From assembly GCF_003363715.1 (NCBI RefSeq), contig NZ_QREV01000015.1:6071-70070 (forward strand): a stretch of 64,000 nt of DNA, given 5' to 3'. Positions 1 through 9,329 of this stretch are shown here, one piece after another. The DNA comes from Parabacteroides acidifaciens. Lineage in GTDB: Bacteria; Bacteroidota; Bacteroidia; Bacteroidales; Tannerellaceae. The notes beneath the pieces were generated by a model. That model saw nothing but the letters and a program-made list of their open reading frames with translations, made no database searches and had not been told where the DNA came from. Positions within the stretch are counted from its first letter, which is position 1. Every line of letters begins with the position of its first letter. Made by a program: the position numbers and the translations under genes.

Positions 1-61
1 TCTCTGTTACGCATTGATAAATCTTCATTTACTCGCAATATTTAATTTAATACCAATTCTA

Positions 62-1312
62 TCATACGATATAAAGAACACCGTCTTTGATCACTGTATC
101 TACCAGGTTCATGCCTACATGATAAGGCAAAAACTTATAAGAAGGGAACTTCAGCAGAATCATATCTGCTTTCTTTCCCACATCGATACTACCGATCTTC
201 TTGGCCCGTCCCAAAGCAGCCGCTCCGTTAATCGTAAGTGCGGTCAAAGCTTCTTCGGGAGAAAGCTTCATTTGGATACACGCCAGAGCGAACAATAGCG
301 GGATCGAACAGGAGAAACAGCTTCCGGGGTTCAGGTCGGAAGCCAACGCAACGGCACAGCCGGCATCTATCATCTGCCGTCCCGGGGCATACGGTTCGTT
401 CAGCGAGAAGGCGGTAAGCGGCAACAATGTCGCAATCGTGCCGGAACGCGCCAACCGCTTGATGCCGTTATCAGAAATGTGCAACAGATGATCGGCACTG
501 ACGGCTTTCAACCGGGCAGCCAGCTCGGCTCCTCCGAAAGAGACGATCTCGTCGGCATGGAGCTTCAGTTTGAAACGGTGTGTACGGGCTGCGTTCAGCA
601 GACGTTCGCTTTGCTCGATCGAGAAAACGCCCTGTTCGCAAAAGACATCGCAGAAGGTCACGGAATGTTCTTCGCGGATATGCGGCAACACTTCTTCTAT
701 TATGTAATCGACATACGCATCCGTGCGTCCTGCAAATTCGGGAGGAATAGCATGCGCCCCTAAAAAAGTAGAGACAACATCCAGCGGATGTTCGTCGTTC
801 AGTTCCTTCATGATCCGGAGCTGGATAAGCTCAGTCGCCAGGTCCAGCCCGTATCCGCTTTTCCCTTCGACGGTGGTAACACCCATATCCATCATCGTGT
901 CGAGACGGTCGTACGCATCCCCGAAGAGATCGTCGTAACTGGCCTGCCTGGTGGCGTTCATCGTATTGACGATGCCGCCGCCCCGTTCCATAATCGACAT
1001 ATAGCTATCACCTTTCATCCGCCAGGAGAACTCTTCCTCACGATAACCGCCAAAGACGAAATGCGTATGGCTGTCCACAAAGCCGGGAAGCAACGCACGT
1101 CCGGAAGCGTCTACCTCCAGATACTCCGACGCATCGATCTGTTTCATTACCTCTTCGGTCGGCCCTACATGCGTAATCAGGCCACCCGAAACGGCTACCG
1201 CCCCGTCTTCAATCACACCGACATCGGACATGGCCGCGCCTTTCTTCGCCTCGAATCCGGAACAGGTCACCACCTGCGAGGCGTTCCGTATCAATATCTT
1301 TTCGTCATCCAT
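62..1312 (-). CDS. hutI: Imidazolonepropionase
   Basis: Cytoplasmic metal-dependent amidohydrolase that opens the ring of 4-imidazolone-5-propionate to N-formimino-L-glutamate, step 3 of histidine breakdown. The 416-residue length is normal for the family. Visible motifs are the metal-binding HTH at residues 82-84 (in VDSHTHFVFGG), a later metal histidine in KLKLHADEI, and ALASDLNPGS, which carries the usual aspartate near the C-terminal third. It is the last of three tightly packed minus-strand hut genes seen here, starting 2 bases after the ftcD stop, so co-transcription is expected. The operon may continue beyond the left edge, where hutH or a cyclodeaminase could lie (inference). Confidence 0.96.
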   Translation of the reverse strand: MDDEKILIRNASQVVTCSGFEAKKGAAMSDVGVIEDGAVAVSGGLITHVGPTEEVMKQIDASEYLEVDASGRALLPGFVDSHTHFVFGGYREEEFSWRMKGDSYMSIMERGGGIVNTMNATRQASYDDLFGDAYDRLDTMMDMGVTTVEGKSGYGLDLATELIQLRIMKELNDEHPLDVVSTFLGAHAIPPEFAGRTDAYVDYIIEEVLPHIREEHSVTFCDVFCEQGVFSIEQSERLLNAARTHRFKLKLHADEIVSFGGAELAARLKAVSADHLLHISDNGIKRLARSGTIATLLPLTAFSLNEPYAPGRQMIDAGCAVALASDLNPGSCFSCSIPLLFALACIQMKLSPEEALTALTINGAAALGRAKKIGSIDVGKKADMILLKFPSYKFLPYHVGMNLVDTVIKDGVLYIV

Positions 1313-1314
1313 AC

Positions 1315-2220
1315 CTATTCCATTATTCTGGCTTCCAACACCTGATTCATTGAAAAGTCTTCCAGTCCCAAATAGTAGGAAGCCGTGTCGATCAACGCTT
1401 CCATCGGGACCAGCCCGATAATCTCACTTCCGACAACCGGAACCCCGTAACGGCGGGCTTCGATGCGCACCAGCTCAAAAGCGCGGTAAAGAGCCGTGCG
1501 GGTATAGTCGGTCATGTTGATCGAAACCTGCACGATGCCGCGTTCCTTCAGCTCCACTCCCATCGCCTTGCAATAGCGGAGGCCGCCACCGATAAAGCGT
1601 ATCTTCTTTGCAATGTTGCTTGCTATTTCTAAATTTGCCGTACCTAAATTGACGTTGTAAGCCACTAACGGCATACGGGCGCCGATCGCAACTGTTCCGG
1701 CTGTCGGATGCCGTTCGGCAGGACCAAAATCGGGTTTCCATTCCGGCAACCTGATCTTCTCTTCCATTCCCTCGAACTCTCCTTTACGGATAGCCGCCAA
1801 GTTCTCACGATGGGGAGCCGAAGCGGATTTCTCATAGAGGAAGACAGGAACATGATAGAGGGCGGCAACCTTCTCGCCGACTTCCTTAGAGAGCGCAATC
1901 GCTTCGTCCATCGTACAGCCCCGGATCGGGATGAAAGGAACGACATCGACCGCTCCCATCCGGGGATGCTGCCCTGAATGTTTCGTCAGGTCTATCAGTT
2001 CCACAGCCTGCCCGACTGCTTCCAACAGGGCATCCTTCAGGGCTTCCGGTTCGCCGACTACTGTCACGACCAAGCGGTTGTGGTCTTCGTCGTTGCTATA
2101 ATCCAATAGCTTTACACCGGCTTTGGCGCGAAACTTGTCTACGATCTTCTCTATTTTCGCCAGATCTCTTCCCTCACTGAAGTTGGGGACACATTCCATT
2201 ATTTTGCTCCAAGTACTCAT
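1315..2220 (-). CDS. ftcD: Glutamate formimidoyltransferase
   Basis: Transfers the formimino group of N-formiminoglutamate to tetrahydrofolate, giving glutamate and 5-formimino-THF and so linking histidine breakdown to one-carbon metabolism. The N-terminus carries the family signature MECVPNFSEGRD, and GAVDVVPFIPIRG follows. At 301 residues it is the transferase domain alone; the cyclodeaminase half of the bifunctional animal enzyme is absent, so a separate cyclodeaminase gene is expected outside the window. Its ATG overlaps the hutU stop by 4 bases (ATGA), which points to translational coupling and supports this start. Confidence 0.95.
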   Translation of the reverse strand: MSTWSKIMECVPNFSEGRDLAKIEKIVDKFRAKAGVKLLDYSNDEDHNRLVVTVVGEPEALKDALLEAVGQAVELIDLTKHSGQHPRMGAVDVVPFIPIRGCTMDEAIALSKEVGEKVAALYHVPVFLYEKSASAPHRENLAAIRKGEFEGMEEKIRLPEWKPDFGPAERHPTAGTVAIGARMPLVAYNVNLGTANLEIASNIAKKIRFIGGGLRYCKAMGVELKERGIVQVSINMTDYTRTALYRAFELVRIEARRYGVPVVGSEIIGLVPMEALIDTASYYLGLEDFSMNQVLEARIME

Positions 2221-4220
2221 GATTTGTGTTTTAAAGAGGTACGTACAATATGTTGAATTAAATCTTCTTTCGGGATAAAAGGCAAGGTGATATGATAACC
2301 GCCGTCATACTTCTCATTAAAGGCGGCACTGGTGGAGAGGGCATTCGGATTACGCGCCCACGAACGGCGTGCCACGCCTCCCATCACATCCCAGATCATG
2401 GCAGAACGGAGTATTTCATCCACCCGCTCGCTTCCGTCGAGCACCATGCCGAAGCCGCCGTTTATCGCCTTTCCGATGCCAACCCCGCCGCCGTTATGGA
2501 GGGCGACAAGGCTCATGCCCCGCGCCGCATTCCCGGCAAAGCATTGTACAGCCATATCGGCCATGACGTTGCTGCCATCGTATATATTGGATGTTTCCCG
2601 GAAAGGCGAATCCGTCCCGCTCACATCATGATGGTCGCGTCCGAGCATAATCGGCCCTACTTCCCCATCGCGCACCATGCGGTTGAAGCGGAGGGCGATA
2701 TTCAGTCTTCCCTCGGCATCCTGGTAAAGAATGCGTGCCTGGGTGCCGACAACCAAGCGGTTCTTCTCGGCATCGCGGATCCAGTTGTAGTTGTCCAGAT
2801 CCTGTCCGCGCCGGGTCGGGTCGATACAATCCATTGCGGCATGGTCGGTCTTCACCAGATCCTCATGCTTTCCGCTCAGGCAAACCCAGCGGAAAGGCCC
2901 GTAACCGTAGTCGAACAGTTCCGGTCCCATAATATCCTCGACGTATGAAGGCCAGATAAAGCCGTCCTTCTCGTCCACACCGTTGCGGGAGATTTCCGTC
3001 ACTCCGGCATCGTAAATCGCTTTCATAAACGAGTTGCCGTAGTCGAAGAAATAAGTGCCGCGGGCCACAAGCTTCCGGATCACCTCGAAATGGCGGCGGA
3101 GGGAAGCGTCGACCAGCGAGCAGAACTTATCCGGATCGCGTGAAAGCAATTCCGTACGCTCGCCAAAAGAGATTCCGGCAGGGCAATAGCCGCCTTCGTA
3201 AACGGCATGGCAGGAAGTCTGGTCACTCAGCAGGTCGATCCTGATAGACTGCGCCTCGGCATATTCCAACAGGTCTACGATATTGCCATGATAGGCAACG
3301 GATATCGGTTCTTTCGCCTGCATCGCCTCTTGCGCCATGCGGAAGGCTTCCGCTTTATCGGCGGTTACATGCTGCACCCAGCCTTGCGAATGGCGGGTTT
3401 CTATGCGGGAACTGTCTACTTCTGCAATGATACTGGCAACGCCGGCAATGACAGCCGCTTTCGGTTGTGCGCCACTCATGCCGCCAAGGCCGGAAGAGAC
3501 AAAGAGATGTCCGCGCAAATCCTGATCCTGCGGAATGCCTAACTTCTTACGTCCGGCATTCAACAGCGTATTGAATGTGCCGTGTACGATTCCCTGCGGA
3601 CCGATATACATCCAACCGCCCGCCGTCATCTGTCCGTAGTTGGCGACTCCCATCTGGGCGGCGACATGCCAGTCTTTCTGGTTGTCGAACATACCGACCA
3701 TCATCGAGTTAGTGATGATGACACGCGGAGCGTCCGGCCGCGAACGGAACAATCCCAACGGATGCCCGGACTCGATCACAAGCGTCTGTTCAGTCGTCAG
3801 TATTTCAAGATATTGTTTGATCAGGCGGTACTGCATCCAGTTCTGGCAGACCTGTCCCGTCTCGCCATACGTAACCAGTTCATACGGATAAAGGGCGATG
3901 TCGAAACAGAGATTATTGTCGATCATCACCTGAAAGGCTTTCCCTTCCAGGCAATTTCCTTTGTATTGATCTATGGTTTTTGCTTTCAGGTCGCCTTGCG
4001 GCCGGTAACGGTATCCGTAGATTCGGCCACGGGTCAGCAATTCTTCCATAAACTCGGGAGCCAGCGTTTCATGCAACTCTTCCGGAATGTAACGGAGTGC
4101 ATTCTTCAAAGCAGTCTCTGTCTGTGCAGGCGTAAGTGAATAGCCGCGATCGGGGGCGCGGCGAATACCGGCGATAAAAGAAGGATAATCCGGCAATTGG
4201 TTACTCAGGCGTACTTCCAT
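2217..4220 (-). CDS. hutU: Urocanate hydratase
   Basis: NAD-dependent urocanase, converting urocanate to 4-imidazolone-5-propionate. Family segments include GGWMYIGPQGIVHGTFNT, the glycine-rich NAD-binding stretch SSGLGGMSGAQPKA and GYCPAGISFGER. At 667 residues it is about 110 longer than the well-known proteobacterial enzymes (about 555), with extra sequence at the N-terminus and in the middle; this long form is found in Bacteroidetes and other groups. It is first in the hutU-ftcD-hutI run. A perfect 8-bp palindrome lies 20 bases upstream of the start. Confidence 0.95.
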   Translation of the reverse strand: MEVRLSNQLPDYPSFIAGIRRAPDRGYSLTPAQTETALKNALRYIPEELHETLAPEFMEELLTRGRIYGYRYRPQGDLKAKTIDQYKGNCLEGKAFQVMIDNNLCFDIALYPYELVTYGETGQVCQNWMQYRLIKQYLEILTTEQTLVIESGHPLGLFRSRPDAPRVIITNSMMVGMFDNQKDWHVAAQMGVANYGQMTAGGWMYIGPQGIVHGTFNTLLNAGRKKLGIPQDQDLRGHLFVSSGLGGMSGAQPKAAVIAGVASIIAEVDSSRIETRHSQGWVQHVTADKAEAFRMAQEAMQAKEPISVAYHGNIVDLLEYAEAQSIRIDLLSDQTSCHAVYEGGYCPAGISFGERTELLSRDPDKFCSLVDASLRRHFEVIRKLVARGTYFFDYGNSFMKAIYDAGVTEISRNGVDEKDGFIWPSYVEDIMGPELFDYGYGPFRWVCLSGKHEDLVKTDHAAMDCIDPTRRGQDLDNYNWIRDAEKNRLVVGTQARILYQDAEGRLNIALRFNRMVRDGEVGPIMLGRDHHDVSGTDSPFRETSNIYDGSNVMADMAVQCFAGNAARGMSLVALHNGGGVGIGKAINGGFGMVLDGSERVDEILRSAMIWDVMGGVARRSWARNPNALSTSAAFNEKYDGGYHITLPFIPKEDLIQHIVRTSLKHKS

Positions 4221-4239
4221 AACATAATCTTTTAAGGTG

Positions 4240-4260
4240 TTGCTTACAATATGTAAGCAA
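4240..4260 (-). promoter_or_regulatory. Palindrome in hutU leader, candidate operator
   Basis: Perfect inverted repeat TTGCTTAC-aatat-GTAAGCAA, starting 20 bases upstream of the hutU start codon on the minus strand. Size and position fit a dimeric repressor site or a small leader hairpin. No regulator gene is adjacent, so the binding protein is unknown. Confidence 0.4.
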
Positions 4261-4334
4261 TTATCAATGTAAGAGGCCTACAAGATAATCATTCTCTTTC
4301 ATCTTGCCAACCGGACGTCTTATGTTTAGAAGCA

Positions 4335-4372
4335 CAAAAAAAGGCCGTTCCCCGAAAGGAACAGCCTTTTTA
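4335..4372 (-). terminator. Rho-independent terminator of secDF
   Basis: A 10-bp stem (AGGCTGTTCC with GGAACGGCCT, one wobble pair) read on the minus strand and followed by a T run, starting 20 bases past the secDF stop codon. The A tract on the other side gives it some bidirectional character. Confidence 0.85.
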
Positions 4373-4392
4373 TATCGAATCACAACAATTTC

Positions 4393-7300
4393 TTATTTAC
4401 CAGCTTCAGCAGCCGCTTTCTTATTGATCTTTTTCTTCTGCAATTCGTAAGCGATAGGAGTTGCTACGAACAGAGTCGAATATGTACCGATAATGATACC
4501 CAACAAGATGGCAAACGTAAAGCTACGGATTGTAGCACCACCGAGGATGAAGATACACAACACAACCACCAACGTTGTCAATGATGTATTGAACGTACGA
4601 CACAGGGTAGAGTTCAAAGCGTCGTTGATCACCTGGTAGCGGTCACGTTTCGGATACAGACCGATCGTTTCACGGATACGGTCGAATACAACCACGGTAT
4701 CGTTGATAGAGTAACCGATAATCGTCAGGATAGCCGCGATAAACGTCTGGTCAACCTCCATAGAGAACGGTAATACCTTCCAGAGCAATGTGTAGAATGA
4801 AATGATACACAAAGTTGTTACAGCTACGGAAGCGAATGCACCTACAGAGAAAGAGATGTCGCGGAAACGAAGCAGGATATAAGCAGCCATACAGATCATG
4901 GCAAAGATAACTGCCAGGATAGCTGCATTCTTAATATCGTCAGCCATGCTCGGTCCTACTTTCTGAGAACTCTGGATATACTGGCCGGTGAACTGATCCA
5001 GTGTCGTTCCTGCCGGAAGCAGTGACTTAACGCCTTCGAACAATTTTGTTTCGATTTCCTGGTCAACCGACGGGTCGCTGTCATCAATCTTATAGTTGGT
5101 AGAAACACGAACCTGGTCCGGAGTACCGATCTGGATAACGCTAACGGAACCGTCTAACTGTGCATCCAGCATATCACGAACCTCGTCCGTCTTCACATCC
5201 TGGTCGAAACGAACTACATAGTTACGTCCACCCGTGAAGTCAATACCGTTGTTCAAACCGATTGTCGACATGGAGATAGCCCCTAAAACGATGATACCGG
5301 CAGGAATCAGATAACCCACCTTGCGAGCTGCCAGGAAGTTGATCTTCGGATTCGTCAACAGGTCTTTTGTGATAGAAGTCGTAAATGTCACGTTCTTCAG
5401 TTTGTCTTTAGCCAACAGCGCTTCGTAAACGATACGAGTCAGGAAGACTGCTGTCAAGAAAGAAGCAACCAAACCGATAATCATTGTCGTAGCGAAACCG
5501 CGGATAGGACCTGTACCGAAGTAGAACAATACAATACCTGTGATAATGGATGTCAAGTTTGAGTCGAAGATAGCGGAGAAGGCGTTACCGTAACCATCGG
5601 CAATAGCTTTGCCCAATGACTTACCGGCACGAAGTTCTTCTTTTGTACGTTCGTAAATCAACACGTTAGCATCGACCGCCATACCTAACGTCAACACCAT
5701 ACCGGCGATACCCGGCAGAGTAAGAACAGCCTGGAAAGATGCAAGGATACCCATCGTGAAGAAAATGTTCAACACCAGAGCGCCGTCGGCAATCAGACCC
5801 GGAATGATTCCGTAGAATGCGCACATATAAATCATCAACAGGATCAAAGCCAATGCAAATGAAATCACACCGGCGTTAATAGCTTCCTGACCCAAAGACG
5901 GACCGACAACGTCTTCCTGTACGATCTGTACGGAAGCAGCCATCTTACCAGACTTCAATACGTTTGCCAAGTCCTTCGCTTCTTCCGGAGTAAAGTGACC
6001 GGTAATCTGAGAACGTCCGCCGGTGATTTCCACCTGTACGTTCGGAGCAGAATAAACCATATCATCCAGAACGATAGCGACAGCCTTGCCGATATTTTCT
6101 TTCGTCAGACGGGCCCATGCTTTGGCACCTTCTGCGTTCATCGTCATACTAACCTGCTGTTCCGAACGACCTGCCTGCTGAACGAAGTCGGCGTTGGCAT
6201 CCGTAACAACGTCACCACCTAAGGCAGGCGTTCCGTCACGGTTAGTCATCTTGATAGCATATAAGTAGAAATACTGTTCTTTTTCGTCAAGCGCCTTAAC
6301 ACCCCATTTCAAAGAAAGGTTACGCGGCAGGATATCTTTTACCTGCTTCATGTTCAGGTATTCATTGATCTTGGCAATATCCTTCTTGTCAGCGATACCG
6401 ACAACCGGACCAGAAGCCAACTGACCGTTATACTGGTTGATCTGCAAAAGTGCGAACAACGGATGCTGTTTTGCAAATTCCTCCCGGCTCAAGGCAGCTT
6501 GTGTTTCAGGTTTATCTTCACCAATCTTAGCCAACAAAGAGTCTGCGTCGTTAGTTGTTTCAGCAGGGGCGGCTGTTGTTGTTTCCGTTGTTTCAGCAAC
6601 GACAGCGTCTGTGCTTTCCGTAGCAGCAGCAGAATCTTCTGATTTCAGAACAGTTGCCAATACGTTATCGGCAGCAACCAACTGCTGGTAGATTTCCGGC
6701 AAGTTATATGTTTCCCAGAATTCCAGGTTTGCACTACCCTGTAACAATTTACGTACACGTTCCGGTTCTTTCACACCCGGAAGTTCAACCAGAATACGAC
6801 CGGCTGTTTCCAGACGCTGGATGTTCGGAGATACAACACCGAAACGGTCGATACGGGTACGCAATACGTTAAATGAATTATCGATAGCGCTCTTCAGTTC
6901 GTCCTTCAACACAGAGACAACCTGCGCATCCGTACTCTGGGGAGTGATTTTATCTTTCAATTCGAAAGTACTGAATATGGCGGATAAACGGGCGCCATTA
7001 TCTAACTTCTTATACTCTTCTGCAAACAGATCAATGAAGTCCTTCTGACTTGTTGCCTGGTGCGCATAGGCCAAATCCAATGCTTTGTTGAAGTTCTCAT
7101 CCTGGTTGTTGTTTGAAAGCGAGCGAATGACATCGGCCACATTCAACTCCAGAACGACGTTCATACCGCCCTTCAAGTCAAGTCCTAAACTGATTTCCAT
7201 TTCACGGCACTGCTTGAGCGTATAGCCCAGCCACACCTTCTGAGTAGATAACGAGTCCAAATAAGAACTCTCTTTCACCGGATCTCCACCTGCATACTCA

Positions 7301-7407
7301 GCGGCTTTACTGTTGTAGTGTCTTGTCACAAACGAGAATGACAGATAAAACAGACAGACAAGCGTAAGTAACACCGCAAAGACCTTTACAAATCCTTTGT
7401 TTTGCAT
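4393..7407 (-). CDS. secDF: Protein translocase subunit SecDF (fused)
   Basis: Inner-membrane RND-type accessory of the Sec translocon that uses the proton gradient to pull secreted proteins across. SecD and SecF are joined in one 1004-residue chain, the usual arrangement in Bacteroidetes. SecD part: first membrane helix at about residues 7-26, the DLKGGMNVVLEL motif, P1 periplasmic domain, then a helix bundle with AVDANVLIYER carrying the proton-relay aspartate. SecF part: GLNNGIDFTGGRNYVVRF and YSINDTVVVFDRIRE. A low-complexity Thr/Ala/Glu insert lies at roughly residues 260-295 inside the periplasmic region. Monocistronic, with its own -7 box and a terminator. Confidence 0.97.
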   Translation of the reverse strand: MQNKGFVKVFAVLLTLVCLFYLSFSFVTRHYNSKAAEYAGGDPVKESSYLDSLSTQKVWLGYTLKQCREMEISLGLDLKGGMNVVLELNVADVIRSLSNNNQDENFNKALDLAYAHQATSQKDFIDLFAEEYKKLDNGARLSAIFSTFELKDKITPQSTDAQVVSVLKDELKSAIDNSFNVLRTRIDRFGVVSPNIQRLETAGRILVELPGVKEPERVRKLLQGSANLEFWETYNLPEIYQQLVAADNVLATVLKSEDSAAATESTDAVVAETTETTTAAPAETTNDADSLLAKIGEDKPETQAALSREEFAKQHPLFALLQINQYNGQLASGPVVGIADKKDIAKINEYLNMKQVKDILPRNLSLKWGVKALDEKEQYFYLYAIKMTNRDGTPALGGDVVTDANADFVQQAGRSEQQVSMTMNAEGAKAWARLTKENIGKAVAIVLDDMVYSAPNVQVEITGGRSQITGHFTPEEAKDLANVLKSGKMAASVQIVQEDVVGPSLGQEAINAGVISFALALILLMIYMCAFYGIIPGLIADGALVLNIFFTMGILASFQAVLTLPGIAGMVLTLGMAVDANVLIYERTKEELRAGKSLGKAIADGYGNAFSAIFDSNLTSIITGIVLFYFGTGPIRGFATTMIIGLVASFLTAVFLTRIVYEALLAKDKLKNVTFTTSITKDLLTNPKINFLAARKVGYLIPAGIIVLGAISMSTIGLNNGIDFTGGRNYVVRFDQDVKTDEVRDMLDAQLDGSVSVIQIGTPDQVRVSTNYKIDDSDPSVDQEIETKLFEGVKSLLPAGTTLDQFTGQYIQSSQKVGPSMADDIKNAAILAVIFAMICMAAYILLRFRDISFSVGAFASVAVTTLCIISFYTLLWKVLPFSMEVDQTFIAAILTIIGYSINDTVVVFDRIRETIGLYPKRDRYQVINDALNSTLCRTFNTSLTTLVVVLCIFILGGATIRSFTFAILLGIIIGTYSTLFVATPIAYELQKKKINKKAAAEAGK

Positions 7408-7450
7408 TTGAATCTTATGTTTATGTTATTATTCGTTTTTTCACAGGGTG

Positions 7451-7458
7451 CAAATATA
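7451..7458 (-). promoter_or_regulatory. -7 box of secDF promoter
   Basis: TATATTTG on the minus strand matches the Bacteroidetes -7 consensus TAnnTTTG, with a TTG about 17 bases upstream as a possible -33 element. It lies about 45 bases before the secDF start. Confidence 0.55.
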
Positions 7459-7534
7459 GCCTTTTTTTCTTTGTCCAACAGTAATTAGATTAATTTATTT
7501 GTCACACTCTTAGTTTATTTCAGCCACAATTATA

Positions 7535-7542
7535 TATCTTTG
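7535..7542 (+). promoter_or_regulatory. -7 box upstream of DUF4468 pair
   Basis: TATCTTTG matches TAnnTTTG; no clear -33 TTTG is present. Transcription would begin near 7548, downstream of an in-frame TTG at 7540, which is a reason to place translation at the ATG at 7564 or 7570. Confidence 0.5.
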
Positions 7543-7563
7543 CCCGTAAAAAACATAGAAATA

Positions 7564-8574
7564 ATGACCATGAAGCATCTTTTATTATTAGCACTATTTA
7601 TCCCAAGCCTTCTCTGGGCTCAGGATGATTCCAAGTATTTGGCCGGAGCCGTTCCCGTTGAGAATGGTAAAGTCGTATTTACTCAAGAGATAAACGCCTC
7701 CTCTTTTTCTAAGGATGAAGTATATAACAGAATGTTGGATTGGGCCAACGGATTTTTCAGCGAAGACGGCAACCGCGTCGTCTATTCCGACCGTTCGAAA
7801 GGAGATATCGCTGCCGTAGGACAGGTTTACCTGGTGTTCCAGAACACAGCCCTGTCGCTGGACCGTTCCATAATGAACTATCGCGTCACAATGGAATGCG
7901 AAAACGGAAAGGCGATCATGAAAGTTGCCGGTATCCGCTATGAATATAATGTATCATACCAGCGCGAACCGGAAAAATATACAGCCGAAGAATGGATTAC
8001 AGACAAATATTGCTTGAATAAGGATAAAACCAAGTTGAACCGCGGCAACGGCAAGTTCCGTACCAAAACAGTCGATTTCGTCGACGAGATGTTTGCCTCC
8101 GCATCGGCAGCCTTTGGCATCCAGACAGTTCCGGCCGCACCGGTTGCTCCGGCACGGACCGTAACGCCAGTAGCACCGGTAACAGCTCCGGCGGCCACTC
8201 CTGTTGCTCCGGCTCCGGTAAAAGAAGGTTATGTAGCCTTTGCTGCCGACAAAGTTCCGTCTACCATCTTACAAATGTTGCCCGAAAGCGATATGCAGGT
8301 TGCACCGGCCGGCAAACCGGATACGAAAGAGACATCTGCCGTCTGGAAAGGCACAGGCAATATGTTCGGCAAATCGATTGCTTCCATCGCAATCGGCAAA
8401 GACAGCCCTGTTTATAAGGAAATAGGAGACAACGACACCTACAGCCTCTCTTTCTTCAAGAAAGGCGAGAACGGAGACGCTTGGTTGATCATCGACTGCC
8501 GCAAGCAGGGCGAAACAGCCGAAGGACAGCAGATGACTGTCATTGGAGAGATTATTAATGTATGGATGAAATAA
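7564..8574 (+). CDS. DUF4468 domain exported protein with Pro/Ala/Val linker
   Basis: Signal peptide MKHLLLLALFIPSLLWAQ followed by a DUF4468 (TBP-like fold) domain over about residues 20-170: VPVENGKVVFTQEI, a DEVYNRMLDWANGFF helix, and the closing AEEWITDKYCL. Next comes a linker of repeated PVAP/TPVAP units at about residues 195-225, then a C-terminal domain of about 110 residues that I do not recognise. The function of DUF4468 is unknown; the domain is common in exported Bacteroidetes proteins. The ATGs at 7564 and 7570 are both possible, the second giving the cleaner signal peptide. A shorter DUF4468 paralogue follows 10 bases downstream, so the two probably form an operon. Confidence 0.75.
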   Translation: MTMKHLLLLALFIPSLLWAQDDSKYLAGAVPVENGKVVFTQEINASSFSKDEVYNRMLDWANGFFSEDGNRVVYSDRSKGDIAAVGQVYLVFQNTALSLDRSIMNYRVTMECENGKAIMKVAGIRYEYNVSYQREPEKYTAEEWITDKYCLNKDKTKLNRGNGKFRTKTVDFVDEMFASASAAFGIQTVPAAPVAPARTVTPVAPVTAPAATPVAPAPVKEGYVAFAADKVPSTILQMLPESDMQVAPAGKPDTKETSAVWKGTGNMFGKSIASIAIGKDSPVYKEIGDNDTYSLSFFKKGENGDAWLIIDCRKQGETAEGQQMTVIGEIINVWMK

Positions 8575-8584
8575 TTCGGATTAT

Positions 8585-9133
8585 ATGAAAAAGCTGATTA
8601 TCCTTATATTGATTATGTTCCCTGTGCTAACTATGGCACAGGGACATAAGGGCGAAGTCGAAGAATGCGCCCCGATGAAAGACGGGAAAGTATGCTATCG
8701 CGACACCGTCCATGTAAAAGATATGAACCAGGTCCAGATATTCGACGTCATCGAAAAGTGGGCGAAAAAGAATTACGGCAAAGACGTATTCCTGTCGAAT
8801 GTCAACTCCAAGAAGTCCAAAGGGATCATCAACGTTTCTTCCAAAGTCGAATTACTGTTGAACGATACGGACAAAACGATCATCAAATACAAGATGAAGA
8901 TCTCCTGCCACGACAACAGCTATTCGGCGGAAGTCGGCAACATTGTCTACCAGTACGATCCGGAGAACAATAAGAAGTTCAAGACCTATTCGGCAGAAAG
9001 CGTAATTGCCAACAACGGGAAAAGCAATACGGTCGCCCTGATCAAAGATCCGAAGCTCTTCTGCAACGCAACGTTTTTCTTCGTAGAGAATCTGTTCGCC
9101 GACATCCTGGATGCGGTGAACGAAGCGGAATAA
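8585..9133 (+). CDS. DUF4468 domain exported protein
   Basis: A 182-residue exported protein with signal peptide MKKLIILILIMFPVLTMAQ and a single DUF4468 domain (APMKDGKVCYRDTVHVKDM, FDVIEKWAKKNYGKDVFLSN, IVYQYDPENNKKFKTYSAE). It matches the N-terminal half of the preceding gene in layout but lacks the proline-rich linker and C-terminal domain, so the pair looks like a tandem duplication with divergence. Function unknown. The 10-base spacing and shared orientation suggest co-transcription with the upstream gene. Confidence 0.75.
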   Translation: MKKLIILILIMFPVLTMAQGHKGEVEECAPMKDGKVCYRDTVHVKDMNQVQIFDVIEKWAKKNYGKDVFLSNVNSKKSKGIINVSSKVELLLNDTDKTIIKYKMKISCHDNSYSAEVGNIVYQYDPENNKKFKTYSAESVIANNGKSNTVALIKDPKLFCNATFFFVENLFADILDAVNEAE

Positions 9134-9143
9134 TGACCTTCAT

Positions 9144-9191
9144 GGAGGCTGTTGCTTTTCAATTTCATGCCACAAAGTTACAACAGCCTCC
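9144..9191. other. Long-loop inverted repeat after the DUF4468 pair
   Basis: GGAGGCTGTTG and CAACAGCCTCC form a perfect 11-bp inverted repeat around a 26-base loop, starting 10 bases after the second DUF4468 stop. No T run follows on either strand, so it is not a textbook terminator, though it may protect the 3' end of the mRNA. Confidence 0.45.
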
Positions 9192-9329
9192 GGAAGCGGA
9201 GTTGATTTATGTCGCATAACGTGTAGTTTCTGTACATTAATAGCTCTTAGTTTGTCAGAAAACGCTTAAGCGGTCCCGTCATTGCCTCCGTTTAACGAAA
9301 TGCTGGCGTGTTTCCTCGTCCATCGGCAT

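Noticed and set aside
7540-7563. Upstream TTG start for the first DUF4468 gene
   Set aside because: It overlaps the -7 box and lies ahead of the likely transcription start; the ATGs at 7564 and 7570 give a proper signal peptide.
9144-9191. Terminator after the DUF4468 pair
   Set aside because: The stem is good, but the 26-base loop and absence of a T run on either strand argue against a standard terminator.
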